From Muribaculaceae bacterium (GTDB taxonomy: Bacteria; Bacteroidota; Bacteroidia; Bacteroidales; Muribaculaceae): DNA of 64,000 nucleotides. Location of the stretch: NCBI GenBank assembly GCA_029051525.1, contig JAIDKG010000099.1:1-64000 (forward strand), given 5' to 3'. Of the stretch, positions 1 through 9,738 are shown piece by piece. A program made the position numbers and the translations under genes. The notes under the pieces were generated by a model. The model did no database searches. It was given only the letters and a program-made list of their open reading frames with translations, and had not been told where the DNA came from. Position 1 is the stretch's first letter. Each line of letters begins with the position of its first letter.

Positions 1-103
1 TCAAGCAGCTGTATAATGTGTAAATAAATCCAAATCAAAGCTATAAATCATAAACGGCTTTTTAACATACACATTGGTCTGGCTGTAAGATGAAGTTACC
101 TAT

Positions 104-203
104 GGTCTCGCATCCTTGGGCGTATTTTGCCCCTTGCTTTCAGTCGCATACCTCGGTATGCTCCTTGCAGCAAGTGACAAAATCCACTCCAAGGCTGCGA
201 CCC
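104..203. repeat. long imperfect inverted repeat (giant hairpin), centre at 153/154
   Basis: GCATACC-TC-GGTATGC core (146-161); the pairing continues outward with mismatches and one shift to about 108/200. Confidence 0.7.
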
Positions 204-291
204 CTACGACCCCGAAATTTTAAGGAACGCGCTCTTATATAATCCGGGCTATGCCCGGCGAAGACTCAGGTGTCGGTATCGGCAAGGAACT

Positions 292-1002
292 TCAGAAGTT
301 ATAGCCCAATGTGAACTGGAAGAGATTGTTTTTCATTGTTATGGCACCATTGTTGCTTTCCTTTATCTGATTGACCATGCCGAGGTCGCCGCTCAATCCT
401 ACATAGTAGTTTTTGAGGAATGTGGCTCCTACGGATATTCTCCATGCGCAGTCCACACGATTGAAGGTGTCTTTATAGAGTGAGCCGCTGTAGTGTGAGC
501 GGTATGCCTCGTCGGAGTATGCTGCAAAGCGTGTCTCGGTGGTGAGATAGTAATCATCCGAGAAACCGACTTTAAGCACCGGACCGGTGGCCACGTTGAG
601 CGAGAATTTCGGCGTGAAGTCGAAGTGGTAGCCCAACATCACCGGCACTCGCATACCAAACGAGCGGGTGGAATGACTCTTCCAGTGAGCCTCCTGCATG
701 AAATCATCGTCGAGATTGATTTTGGTGGTATTGTAGTAGAGTTCAAGACCCGGCTCTACGGTGAAATTGGCCACAATAGGCTGGTTGTACACCAATCCGA
801 TACTTACACCGGCTCCGGGGTCAAATACATTCTCGCTGATATTGCCATAGTTTACATTTCCGGGCACAACACTCTCAGCCGAAAGCCGCACTCCTACATA
901 TGGCTTATTGTCGGGATTGTCAACCACCGGTGATGCTGCGTAAGCTGTTGTGGTGGCCGCGCCTGCCAGAATGGCGGCTGCGAGTAAAACAGTCTTTTTC
1001 AT
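292..1002 (-). CDS. outer membrane beta-barrel protein (PorT/OmpA-like barrel)
   Basis: Signal peptide MKKTVLLAAAILAGAATTTAYA; alternating hydrophobic strands and terminal aromatic residue (FTLGYNF). Confidence 0.75.
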   Translation of the reverse strand: MKKTVLLAAAILAGAATTTAYAASPVVDNPDNKPYVGVRLSAESVVPGNVNYGNISENVFDPGAGVSIGLVYNQPIVANFTVEPGLELYYNTTKINLDDDFMQEAHWKSHSTRSFGMRVPVMLGYHFDFTPKFSLNVATGPVLKVGFSDDYYLTTETRFAAYSDEAYRSHYSGSLYKDTFNRVDCAWRISVGATFLKNYYVGLSGDLGMVNQIKESNNGAITMKNNLFQFTLGYNF

Positions 1003-1446
1003 AATAGCAGATATTTTGAGTTATTTGGGATTCGAGTTTTGTTTTCGTACATCTTGATTCGAGATGGTTTTCAGCACTATAACACGGTGCCGAAATCATG
1101 GGTTTAACCCCTGAGGCCCTTATTCAGTTTTTTAACTCTTATCAGCTATTTTTAGGCTACAATACAAAAAAATTGTAAATCTCTCAATCTCTCTATAGTC
1201 AATAACCGGAGTTTTCTTCCTGCTGGAGATTTCCGGAGATTTCTTCCGGTTAAAAATTTGCAGTTTTAATTATTTTTAGTAATTTAGGGCAAAAATATTG
1301 AAACCTGCCGAGCAACGACGTGTTATGTTCACCTTTGGCAGCTACAATCATTTAAGTGGGCTCCCCACCACACCATGACGTGGTGTTAGCCTGCCATAAG
1401 AGATAATTATCCCAATTTAGTCACTTTTTTCAACACCTCAACAGTT

Positions 1447-2451
1447 ATGACGACCAAACGACTCACCACCGTAATCGCCCTCGGCATTCTGGCAGGAGGA
1501 ATCATCTCCTTCATCCCCTCATCCTCTTCGGCCGATTCTTTCTTCACTGCCAAGGCTCAGAACAATAACCGCCACACCTCGGGCTCTACCATTGAGTGCC
1601 CCCACTGCGGCCACTCCATACGTCTCTCCGCTTCCACCGGGAGTGAAACCTCCGGAAGCTACAACTACGACTACAATTACTCCTACTCTGCCGGCGACCG
1701 CGCCGATATCCCCTCCGACAATTCACAAAAGGTAAAGACCATCTCTGTGAATAATTTCACAAAGGTGATGGTGTCCAGAGGTTTGCCGGTCATCTATGTG
1801 CAGGGAGCACTGAAACCCGTAAAAATCGAGGGGAAACGCGACATCGTGGATGCCGTCAAGGTGACCGACGACTACGGCACTGTGACCATCTCTCTCCCCT
1901 CCGGCAAAAATTTCAACACCAAAGATCTAATGATCACCCTCACATCGCCTAATCTCACCGATGTGCAGATCAGCTCCGGCAGCTCATTCATGTGCAGCTC
2001 TGAAATCAAAACCTCTAAGGCGCTCAATATCACCGGCAAGGCGGGATCGGCCATCACGCTATCTTCGCTCTCGGCATCCACTCTCAATGCCGACATCTCG
2101 GGTGGATCCGCTCTTTCGATAGGACGCGCGAATGTTGATACCTCCAATTTAGACATCTCGGGTGGCTCGGGCATAAATCTGACACAACTCAAATGCAAGA
2201 CATTCAATTGCAATTTGAGTTCCGGCTCGGGACTCACCGTATCCGGTAGCGCCAAGAACGGCAATATCGGCATCTCGGGCGGATCAAGTTATAATGGCAA
2301 TCAATTTGACATGGGTGCCGGCAATATCGATATCTCCGGCGGCTCGGCTGCAAATCTCAATGGCAATAAGCTGAATGTGGACTGCGACAAGTCATCAATC
2401 GTCACCGGCTTCTCCAGCAAAAATTCTTCAAAGATCAAAATCTCCAAGTGA
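1447..2451 (+). CDS. DUF2807 / head-GIN domain secreted protein (putative auto-transporter adhesin-like)
   Basis: Signal peptide; NNFTKVMVSRGLPVIYVQG...VTISLPSG and repeated DISGGS/SSGSG strands typical of DUF2807. Confidence 0.75.
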   Translation: MTTKRLTTVIALGILAGGIISFIPSSSSADSFFTAKAQNNNRHTSGSTIECPHCGHSIRLSASTGSETSGSYNYDYNYSYSAGDRADIPSDNSQKVKTISVNNFTKVMVSRGLPVIYVQGALKPVKIEGKRDIVDAVKVTDDYGTVTISLPSGKNFNTKDLMITLTSPNLTDVQISSGSSFMCSSEIKTSKALNITGKAGSAITLSSLSASTLNADISGGSALSIGRANVDTSNLDISGGSGINLTQLKCKTFNCNLSSGSGLTVSGSAKNGNIGISGGSSYNGNQFDMGAGNIDISGGSAANLNGNKLNVDCDKSSIVTGFSSKNSSKIKISK

Positions 2452-2475
2452 TCCGAATACTCCCCTCTGTATAAA

Positions 2476-2514
2476 AGCAAATGCGGCCTCATGTGGGGCC
2501 GCATAGCTTTTTTT
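2476..2514 (+). terminator. intrinsic terminator after the DUF2807 gene
   Basis: ATGCGGCC(2481-2488)...GGCCGCAT(2497-2504) followed by AGCTTTTTTT. Confidence 0.75.
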
Positions 2515-2559
2515 ATGTGTGGTTGTAGCGAGTGCGCCGGAGGGCAGATGTAAGAGGCA

Positions 2560-3144
2560 TCACATGCCACACAGACGCATGAACTCCTGGCGCAAGCCGG
2601 CGTCATCGGTAAATCGGCCGCTATAGTCGAATGTCACCGTAGCAGCATCCTGCTTCTCCACGCCGCGCATCTTCATGCAGAGATGCTCGGCCTCGCAGGC
2701 CACAATCACACCCTCATTGGGCAATGCCTCGCCAAGCAGGCTGCACACCTGCGCCGTGAGCCGCTCCTGCACCTGCAGGCGGCGGGCGAAATTATCCACA
2801 ATCCGAGCCAGCTTCGAGAGCCCGATCATCTTGCCCTTCGGTATATAGCCGATTGATACCTTTCCGAAGAAGGGGAGGATATGATGCTCGCACATGCTGT
2901 AGAACTCTATATCCTTCACAATCACAATCTGCGAACCGGCATGTTCAAACACTGCCTTGCGCGCTATCGCCATCGGGTCTACACGATAGCCCTGGGTGAT
3001 GTCGATAAGAGCCTTGGCAGCCCGCACCGGTGTCTTGAGGAGTCCCTCGCGATCGGGATCCTCCCCTATTAGTTTCAGTATCTCACGATAGTGATACGCT
3101 ATCTGCTCCGTAAGCTCAGGATCATGAGTCTCTTTTCTTGCCAT
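2560..3144 (-). CDS. folE: GTP cyclohydrolase I
   Basis: MCEHHILPFFGKVSIGYIPKGKMIGLSKLARIVDNFARRLQVQERLT is diagnostic; start placed at MARKETHD. Confidence 0.97.
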   Translation of the reverse strand: MARKETHDPELTEQIAYHYREILKLIGEDPDREGLLKTPVRAAKALIDITQGYRVDPMAIARKAVFEHAGSQIVIVKDIEFYSMCEHHILPFFGKVSIGYIPKGKMIGLSKLARIVDNFARRLQVQERLTAQVCSLLGEALPNEGVIVACEAEHLCMKMRGVEKQDAATVTFDYSGRFTDDAGLRQEFMRLCGM

Positions 3145-3154
3145 AGTCGGATTC

Positions 3155-3709
3155 CTACTTAAGCACAATTATCTGACATTTCACCACTCGCATCTCATCG
3201 GCAAATGAGGGGAAGCTGCGACGCAACTCCACCAGGGCCTCGCTGGCCTCGGAGGCTGTCTGGAAATTACCCACACGGGTATACCAGTTGGGTGCCGAAG
3301 AGAAGGTATATACCTGGCCGCGGTATTTAGGAAATTTCGCCGTGATGGCATTGCCTCGGGCACGCGCACGCGATTCGAGACTGTGCTGGTTGCGCCCGTC
3401 GCTGAATACCTGAATGCGATAGCCGGAAATCTTGTTGAGTCCCGGTCGGATGGCCGGGCGATTACCCGTCGATGCTTTTTTGTGGGCGGTGGGAGGTGTC
3501 AGTATTTTCTCCATCAATTCATCATCGATCAGAATCTCCACATTACCTTCCGATGATTCGACTATGCGCTGAATCACATTCGGACCGGTCTTCTCGACAG
3601 TCTCCCCATTCTCCTGTTCCGTCTGGGCTCCTGCGCGGAGAGGATAGCCCACAAGGGCGGGGAGAAGTATCAGCAGACGAAGATAGGGCAATGCTTTACG
3701 TAGTTGCAT
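3155..3709 (-). CDS. SPOR domain-containing exported protein
   Basis: Signal peptide; C-terminal SPOR-like region SGYRIQVFSDGRNQ...YTRVGNFQTASEASEALVELRRSFPSF. Confidence 0.8.
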   Translation of the reverse strand: MQLRKALPYLRLLILLPALVGYPLRAGAQTEQENGETVEKTGPNVIQRIVESSEGNVEILIDDELMEKILTPPTAHKKASTGNRPAIRPGLNKISGYRIQVFSDGRNQHSLESRARARGNAITAKFPKYRGQVYTFSSAPNWYTRVGNFQTASEASEALVELRRSFPSFADEMRVVKCQIIVLK

Positions 3710-3778
3710 GATTCTATGGAATTAATGGTGTTTTCACCACTCAGCCGGTCTGTTTCCCCGGTGAGTTTCTGAAAGTTA

Positions 3779-3829
3779 CTCCTGCATCATAGGCCTGCCA
3801 CCATCGGCGGGAAGCACATGATGCAGGAG
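3779..3829 (-). terminator. hairpin downstream of tpiA
   Basis: Perfect 12-bp arms CTCCTGCATCAT(3779-3790)/ATGATGCAGGAG(3818-3829), with an inner stem. Confidence 0.6.
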
Positions 3830-3845
3830 ATTGTGTCTATTTCAA

Positions 3846-4601
3846 TTAGTTGAAGGCCTCGATGATGCCCATGAATGATTCAGCATCGAGAGCTGCGCCA
3901 CCGATCAGACCACCGTCTACGTCGGGCTTTGCGAAGAGCTCCTTTGCATTGGAGGGCTTGCAGCTGCCGCCGTAAAGGATCGATGTATTGTCGGCCACCT
4001 CTTTGCCATATTTCTCGGCAATGACGTTGCGGATGTGGGCGTGCATGTCCTGTGCCTGGTCGGCAGTGGCTGTCTTGCCTGTTCCGATGGCCCATACCGG
4101 CTCATATGCGATCACGATCTTGCCGAAGTCCTCGGCTGAAAGCTCGAAGAGAGCCTCTACCTGGCTGCTCACCACGTCGTTGTATGTACCGTTCTCACGC
4201 TCCTCAAGCACCTCGCCTACGCAGAAGATGGGCTTCAGACCATTCTTCAGAGCCTGCTTGGTCTTTTCGAGAAGCTGGGCGTTGTTCTCACCGAAGTACT
4301 GGCGACGCTCGCTGTGACCGAGGATCACGTGGTTGGCACCGGTGCTCTTCACCATAGCGGCCGACACCTCACCGGTGTAAGCACCTTTCTCGTGCTCAGA
4401 GCAGTTCTCTGCGCCGAGACCCATGAGATCCTGATTGATTACAGCATTTACCGATGTGAGATGAGTGAAAGGCACGCAGATCACTACGTCGCAATTCTTC
4501 TCCTTACCCTGCAGAAGGGTGTTGATCTGATCGGCAAGTTCCACACCCTCTTCAAGGGTGGTGTTCATTTTCCAGTTGCCTGCAACAATGTTTTTTCTCA
4601 T
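3846..4601 (-). CDS. tpiA: triosephosphate isomerase
   Basis: [56 protein letters not shown]. Confidence 0.99.
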   Translation of the reverse strand: MRKNIVAGNWKMNTTLEEGVELADQINTLLQGKEKNCDVVICVPFTHLTSVNAVINQDLMGLGAENCSEHEKGAYTGEVSAAMVKSTGANHVILGHSERRQYFGENNAQLLEKTKQALKNGLKPIFCVGEVLEERENGTYNDVVSSQVEALFELSAEDFGKIVIAYEPVWAIGTGKTATADQAQDMHAHIRNVIAEKYGKEVADNTSILYGGSCKPSNAKELFAKPDVDGGLIGGAALDAESFMGIIEAFN

Positions 4602-4722
4602 AACTTAAGATGTGTAGAATTCAAATCTAAAATCTTGCGAAATCCCGAGAGGAGGGGAAATATTTCCGCTCGCAGCCTACGACCATAACAGCCGATAGCC
4701 ATCCCTCTCGCAATCCAACAAG

Positions 4723-4754
4723 CAAAGTTAACGATTTTCCGCGACATTCCCAAA
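4723..4754 (-). promoter_or_regulatory. Bacteroidetes-type promoter for tpiA
   Basis: Minus strand TTTG-N20-TAACTTTG (-33/-7). Confidence 0.6.
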
Positions 4755-4989
4755 TATCATCACATCATCACTCCTCATCACTCCTTAGAGAGTATTTTAA
4801 ATTTCTAACTGTGGCCCCACGTACGTGCGGGCACAACCGCCTCCAAATCACTCATCCAATCCGGATGCCGGGTGTCGGGAGCTGGTCGCGGCAGGCCACA
4901 CCGTGTGCCGTCGGCCAGTCGCGGAGCGACTGCACTATATGTACCGTCATGAGGGGTGGGCGGCGGTGGGAGTGGTGTATATATGGAGA

Positions 4990-5025
4990 CGTCCGCAGGT
5001 AAGCGCTTGCGCTTATCTGCGGACG
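4990..5025 (-). terminator. strong hairpin downstream of serA
   Basis: CGTCCGCAGgTAAGCGC-tt-GCGCTTAtCTGCGGACG, ~17-bp stem. Confidence 0.65.
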
Positions 5026-5049
5026 GTAGGGATTGTTATGGGGCAGGGT

Positions 5050-5967
5050 TTATTTGTTGACCTGGAATTTGTTCCAGCCATCTTTCAGGTAGGCGATGGT
5101 CTGCTCGGCAGCAGCCACACCGGCGTTGAAGTTGGCCTCGGCTGTCTGTGCACCCATCTTTTTGGGTGTGAAGAAGCAGCGGGTTGCAAATTTCTTCTCA
5201 AACTCTTCGGCAGCGGCCGGACGGATGTCGGATACGTAGCGGAGGTCGGGACGCTCTTCGAGTGCCTTCATCAGACCCTCTTCGTCGATCACCTCTTTGC
5301 GGGCTGTGTTGATCAGCACACCACCCTTGGGCATGAGCATCACGAGGTCGTAACCGATTGAGTTGCGGGTCTCGGGTGTTGCGGGGATATGGAGCGACAC
5401 AAAGTGGTTGTTGGTGAAGAGCTCCTTCACATCGTGCACGGGCTTCACACCCTCACCCTCCATAACTGCATCGGGCACGAACTTGTCGAGAGCCTCGATG
5501 CTCATATCGAAACCTTTGGCGATGCGGGCCACATTGCGGCCTACCTGACCGAAGGCATAGATACCGAGTGATTTGCCTTTCAGTTCGATACCGGAAGTGC
5601 CGTTATACTGGTTGCGGCACATCATCACTACCATACCGAATACGAGCTCTGCCACCGCGTTGGAGTTCTGACCGGGAGTGTTCATCACGCAGATACCACG
5701 CTCTGTAGCGGCGTTGAGGTCGATATTGTCGTAGCCTGCGCCTGCGCGCACGATTACTTTCAGTTTGGGAGCCGCAGCCATTACCTCGGCATCGATAATA
5801 TCGCTACGCACGATAAGTCCCTCGGCATCCTTTACGGCCTCCATGAGGTCGGCGCGAGTGCCGCGCTCTACGAGTGCGAGTTCATTGCCTGAAGCATTGA
5901 CAGTGTCGGCGATTGCCTTTACGGCATTCTGGGCGAAGGGTTTCTCTGTGAATACAAGAATCTTCAT
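5050..5967 (-). CDS. serA: D-3-phosphoglycerate dehydrogenase
   Basis: NAD-binding D-2-hydroxyacid dehydrogenase with VIVRAGAGYDNIDLNAATERGICVMNTPGQNSNAVAELVFG; downstream of serC; start placed at MKILVFTEKP rather than the ORF-track start. Confidence 0.93.
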   Translation of the reverse strand: MKILVFTEKPFAQNAVKAIADTVNASGNELALVERGTRADLMEAVKDAEGLIVRSDIIDAEVMAAAPKLKVIVRAGAGYDNIDLNAATERGICVMNTPGQNSNAVAELVFGMVVMMCRNQYNGTSGIELKGKSLGIYAFGQVGRNVARIAKGFDMSIEALDKFVPDAVMEGEGVKPVHDVKELFTNNHFVSLHIPATPETRNSIGYDLVMLMPKGGVLINTARKEVIDEEGLMKALEERPDLRYVSDIRPAAAEEFEKKFATRCFFTPKKMGAQTAEANFNAGVAAAEQTIAYLKDGWNKFQVNK

Positions 5968-6111
5968 GTCTATGTAGGTATATTTTGAGCCGGGGCCGAA
6001 GCCCCGGCTTTTTGTTCTTATTTTTTCTAATCGGATTCCCTCAACCTTTTCCGGCGTTTCGTCTGAAATCATGACGGCTCGGAATCGGGGCCGGGAGGTC
6101 CGGAATTTTAT

Positions 6112-7191
6112 TTAGGCGTGCTGAGCCTCATACTCCTTCATGCACTCCACGAGAGCCTCTACGCTCTCCATGGGGAGGGCATTGTAGAGAGATGCGCGGA
6201 AACCGCCCACATCGCGGTGGCCCTTGATGCCGACCATGCCCTTGGAAGTGGCGAAGTCGAAGAAGTCTTTCTCAAGCTCTTTGTATTCGGGCTTCATGAC
6301 GAAGCATACGTTCATGATCGAACGGTCCTCCTTGTTGGGAACAGTGGCCACAAACATCTTGCTGTTGTCGATAGCCTCGTAGAGCTTCTCGGCCTTGGCG
6401 ATGTCCATCTTCTCGATCTCCTTCAGGCCACCGAGGCTCTTGTAGTATTTGAGAGTCTGAAGAGCGGCGTAGATGGGGAGCACCGGGGGAGTGTTGAACA
6501 TTGAGCCCTTGTCGACGTGAGTCTGATATTTGAGCATTGTGGGGATCACGCGGTCCACGTGGCCGAGGGCGCTGTCCTTCACGATGCAGATGGTCACACC
6601 TGAGGGGGCGAGGTTCTTCTGCGCGCCGGCATAGATGAGGTCATATTTGGCCACATCCACGGGACGGGAGAAGATATCGGAGCTCATGTCGCAGATCATG
6701 CGGCAGGGCACATCGGGATCGCGACGGATCTCGGTGCCGTAGATTGTATTGTTGGATGTGAAGTGGAAGTAGTCTACATCGGCAGGCACCTTGCTCTCGA
6801 AGTCTTTCGGGATATAGTTATAGTTCTTATCCTTGGAAGATGCCACTACATCAACCTCGCCGAAGAGCTTGGCCTCCTTGATGGCTTTCGATGCCCATAC
6901 ACCTGTGTCGAGATATGCGGCCTTGGTATTGAGGAAGTTCATGGCCGACATAGCGAACTGCAGTGATGCGCCGCCGCCGAGGAAGAGCACAGAGTAGCCT
7001 TCGGGCACCTCAAGAAGCTCCTTGACAAGAGCCACGGCCTCGTCGACTACAGCCTGGAACTGCTTGCTGCGGTGGGAAATCTCGAGGATCGAGAGACCCA
7101 TGTCGGCGAAGTTGATCACGGCATCGGCCGTATTCTTGATTGTGTACTCGCTCAGGATGCAGGGACCTGCATAGAAATTGTGTTTCTTCAT
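6112..7191 (-). CDS. serC: phosphoserine aminotransferase
   Basis: [75 protein letters not shown]. Confidence 0.98.
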   Translation of the reverse strand: MKKHNFYAGPCILSEYTIKNTADAVINFADMGLSILEISHRSKQFQAVVDEAVALVKELLEVPEGYSVLFLGGGASLQFAMSAMNFLNTKAAYLDTGVWASKAIKEAKLFGEVDVVASSKDKNYNYIPKDFESKVPADVDYFHFTSNNTIYGTEIRRDPDVPCRMICDMSSDIFSRPVDVAKYDLIYAGAQKNLAPSGVTICIVKDSALGHVDRVIPTMLKYQTHVDKGSMFNTPPVLPIYAALQTLKYYKSLGGLKEIEKMDIAKAEKLYEAIDNSKMFVATVPNKEDRSIMNVCFVMKPEYKELEKDFFDFATSKGMVGIKGHRDVGGFRASLYNALPMESVEALVECMKEYEAQHA

Positions 7192-7330
7192 GATAAGAAG
7201 GGGTTAGTATTTAGGTTTTACTGTTTCGGTATTGCGGAGGATTGCACCTTTTTCTCACCATACACAGGCTATCTCGCTGATTGACCGCAGATTGACGCCC
7301 GGCAGAGAGTGAAATCCCCGATTTCAACGG

Positions 7331-7362
7331 CAAATTTAACTCATAATCGATACATGACAAAA
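7331..7362 (-). promoter_or_regulatory. Bacteroidetes-type promoter for serC-serA
   Basis: Minus strand TTTTG-N19-TAAATTTG. Confidence 0.5.
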
Positions 7363-7414
7363 TTTTATAGGCAATTTTTTCTCCCGATGCGTTGTGTTAT
7401 ATAGCAGAATTTTG

Positions 7415-7422
7415 TAATTTTG
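7415..7422 (+). promoter_or_regulatory. -7 element upstream of uvrB
   Basis: TAATTTTG with TTG about 20 nt upstream. Confidence 0.5.
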
Positions 7423-7531
7423 TTGTGGAGTTGGCGCGCATAGCCCCGGCAACTTTCTGTTTTGCCACGCTTTGACCCGCCTGCCACCCCACCCCTACCC
7501 TGCGGCACTTCCATATTGCCGCATGATGCCT

Positions 7532-9661
7532 ATGGATTTCAAACTCACATCTGAATATATGCCTACCGGCGACCAGCCGGAGGCCATCGCCGAGCTCGTG
7601 GCCGGTCTGGAGGAGGGCAACCCTCATCAGACCCTCCTCGGCGTGACCGGTTCGGGCAAGACCTTCACCATGGCTAATGTGATACAGCAGGTGAAGCGAC
7701 CCACTCTCATCCTATCCCACAACAAGACCCTCGCGGCTCAGCTTTATGGTGAGATGAAGAGTTTTTTCCCCGACAATTCGGTGCAGTATTTCGTGAGCTA
7801 TTACGATTACTATCAGCCGGAGGCCTATATACCTACAAGCGATAAGTATATCGAGAAAGACCTTCAGATTAATGAGCAGATCGACAAGCTGCGCCTTGCC
7901 ACCACAGCCGCCCTGCTGTCGGGGCGCCGCGATGTGATTGTGGTGTCGAGTGTGAGTTGCATCTACGGCATGGGCAATCCGGAGGATTTCTCGCAGAGCG
8001 TGGTGAAAATCAGTATCGGCCAGCGCATCAGCCGCAATGCTTTCCTGCGGCGACTCGTAGATTCGCTCTATAGCCGCACGGCGGCTGAATTAGGTCGCGG
8101 ACAGTTCCGCGTGAAGGGCGACACGGTGGATATCCTGCTGAGCTTTGAGGAGATTCAGCTACGTGTGATGTTCTGGGGCGATGAAATCGAAAAGATACAG
8201 ACCATCGACCCGGCTTCGGGGGCGGTGCTCAGCAATCTGGAGGGTTTCAATATCTACCCGGCCAATATCTTCGTGACTTCTAAGGAGCGCACGGCTCAGG
8301 CCGTTGACCAGATTGCACTCGATCTCGGTGCCCAGGTGGAGTTCTTCCGCAATGAGGGGAAAATCCTCGAGGCCGACCGCCTCCGCGAACGCGTGACCTA
8401 TGATCTGGAAATGATCAAAGAACTCGGTCATTGCAGCGGCATCGAGAATTACTCCCGATATTTCGATGGCCGCGCTCCCGGCGAGCGGCCGTTCTGCCTG
8501 CTCGACTATTTCCCGAAAGATTATCTTACTATTATAGATGAGAGTCATGTCACGCTGCCGCAGATACGCGGAATGTATGGCGGCGACCTGTCGCGAAAGA
8601 TGAATCTCGTGGAGTATGGCTTCCGCCTCCCGGCGGCAATCGACAACCGACCGCTGAAATTCGATGAGTTTGAACGGCTCACGAATCAGGCCATCTATGT
8701 GAGTGCCACACCGGGTGATTATGAATTGCAACTCTCGGAGGGGGTGGTGACCGAACAGGTGATCCGACCCACAGGTCTGCTCGATCCGGAAATTGAGGTG
8801 CGTCCCACAATGAATCAGATCGACGACCTCATGGAGGAGATCCATCTCCGCATAGAGCGCGATGAGAGAATACTCGTCACCACCCTCACCAAGCGCATGG
8901 CCGAAGAACTCAACGACCATCTGCAGAAATGGGGGGTGAAGTGCTCCTATATACATTCTGATGTGGATACACTCGACCGGATCCGCATCCTGGAGGATCT
9001 GCGCAATGGCATATATGATGTGCTGATCGGTGTGAATCTGCTGCGTGAGGGGCTCGACTTGCCACAGGTGAGTCTGGTGGCTATCCTGGATGCCGATAAG
9101 GAGGGGTTCCTGCGTAATCACCGGTCGCTTACCCAGACGGCCGGTCGCGCAGCCCGCAATGTGAATGGCAAGGTGATAATGTATGCCGACCGCATCACCG
9201 ACTCCATGCAGCTCACTATCGACGAGACCGAACGCCGACGCAGAAAACAGATGGCCTACAATGAGGCCCACGGCATCACCCCCACCCCTATCGTGAAGAA
9301 GAGTTCTACCGATCTTATCGATATCTATACCGGTGGAGCCGACCCGGAAGGTGCCTCGGCCGCTCCGCAGCGCCCCACGCCCGGTGCCGTACCGCGCAAA
9401 CCCCGCTCTGATTCGCGCGGTGCCTCCGCGCCGGTGCCTCCGCGCCCTTATGTGGAAGTGGAGGAGGATTCACGATTCGTGGCCGATCCGGTGACGGCAT
9501 ATATGAGCACCGACGAGATTCGCAATCGTATCGAGAAGGTGAATCGCGATATGGTGGCGGCCGCAAAGCGCACCGACTTTATTGAGGCGGCGCAACTCCG
9601 CGACGAACTCCTCGCCCTCCGCAATCTCATGGAGAGCAAGATGAAAGCTCCGTCAGAGTAA
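7532..9661 (+). CDS. uvrB: excinuclease ABC subunit UvrB
   Basis: [51 protein letters not shown]-terminal UVR motif; start trimmed from ORF-track 7472. Confidence 0.98.
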   Translation: MDFKLTSEYMPTGDQPEAIAELVAGLEEGNPHQTLLGVTGSGKTFTMANVIQQVKRPTLILSHNKTLAAQLYGEMKSFFPDNSVQYFVSYYDYYQPEAYIPTSDKYIEKDLQINEQIDKLRLATTAALLSGRRDVIVVSSVSCIYGMGNPEDFSQSVVKISIGQRISRNAFLRRLVDSLYSRTAAELGRGQFRVKGDTVDILLSFEEIQLRVMFWGDEIEKIQTIDPASGAVLSNLEGFNIYPANIFVTSKERTAQAVDQIALDLGAQVEFFRNEGKILEADRLRERVTYDLEMIKELGHCSGIENYSRYFDGRAPGERPFCLLDYFPKDYLTIIDESHVTLPQIRGMYGGDLSRKMNLVEYGFRLPAAIDNRPLKFDEFERLTNQAIYVSATPGDYELQLSEGVVTEQVIRPTGLLDPEIEVRPTMNQIDDLMEEIHLRIERDERILVTTLTKRMAEELNDHLQKWGVKCSYIHSDVDTLDRIRILEDLRNGIYDVLIGVNLLREGLDLPQVSLVAILDADKEGFLRNHRSLTQTAGRAARNVNGKVIMYADRITDSMQLTIDETERRRRKQMAYNEAHGITPTPIVKKSSTDLIDIYTGGADPEGASAAPQRPTPGAVPRKPRSDSRGASAPVPPRPYVEVEEDSRFVADPVTAYMSTDEIRNRIEKVNRDMVAAAKRTDFIEAAQLRDELLALRNLMESKMKAPSE

Positions 9662-9738
9662 TGTGCCTGAACGCCCCTATACCTGCAGAATGGCATAATT
9701 GAAAAGAAATTTGAATCAACAGATTATCAGAATAGAAT

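Noticed and set aside
4811-5361. ORFs 4811..5002 and 4825..5361
   Set aside because: Run through the multi-hairpin region and antisense to serA; better explained as non-coding.
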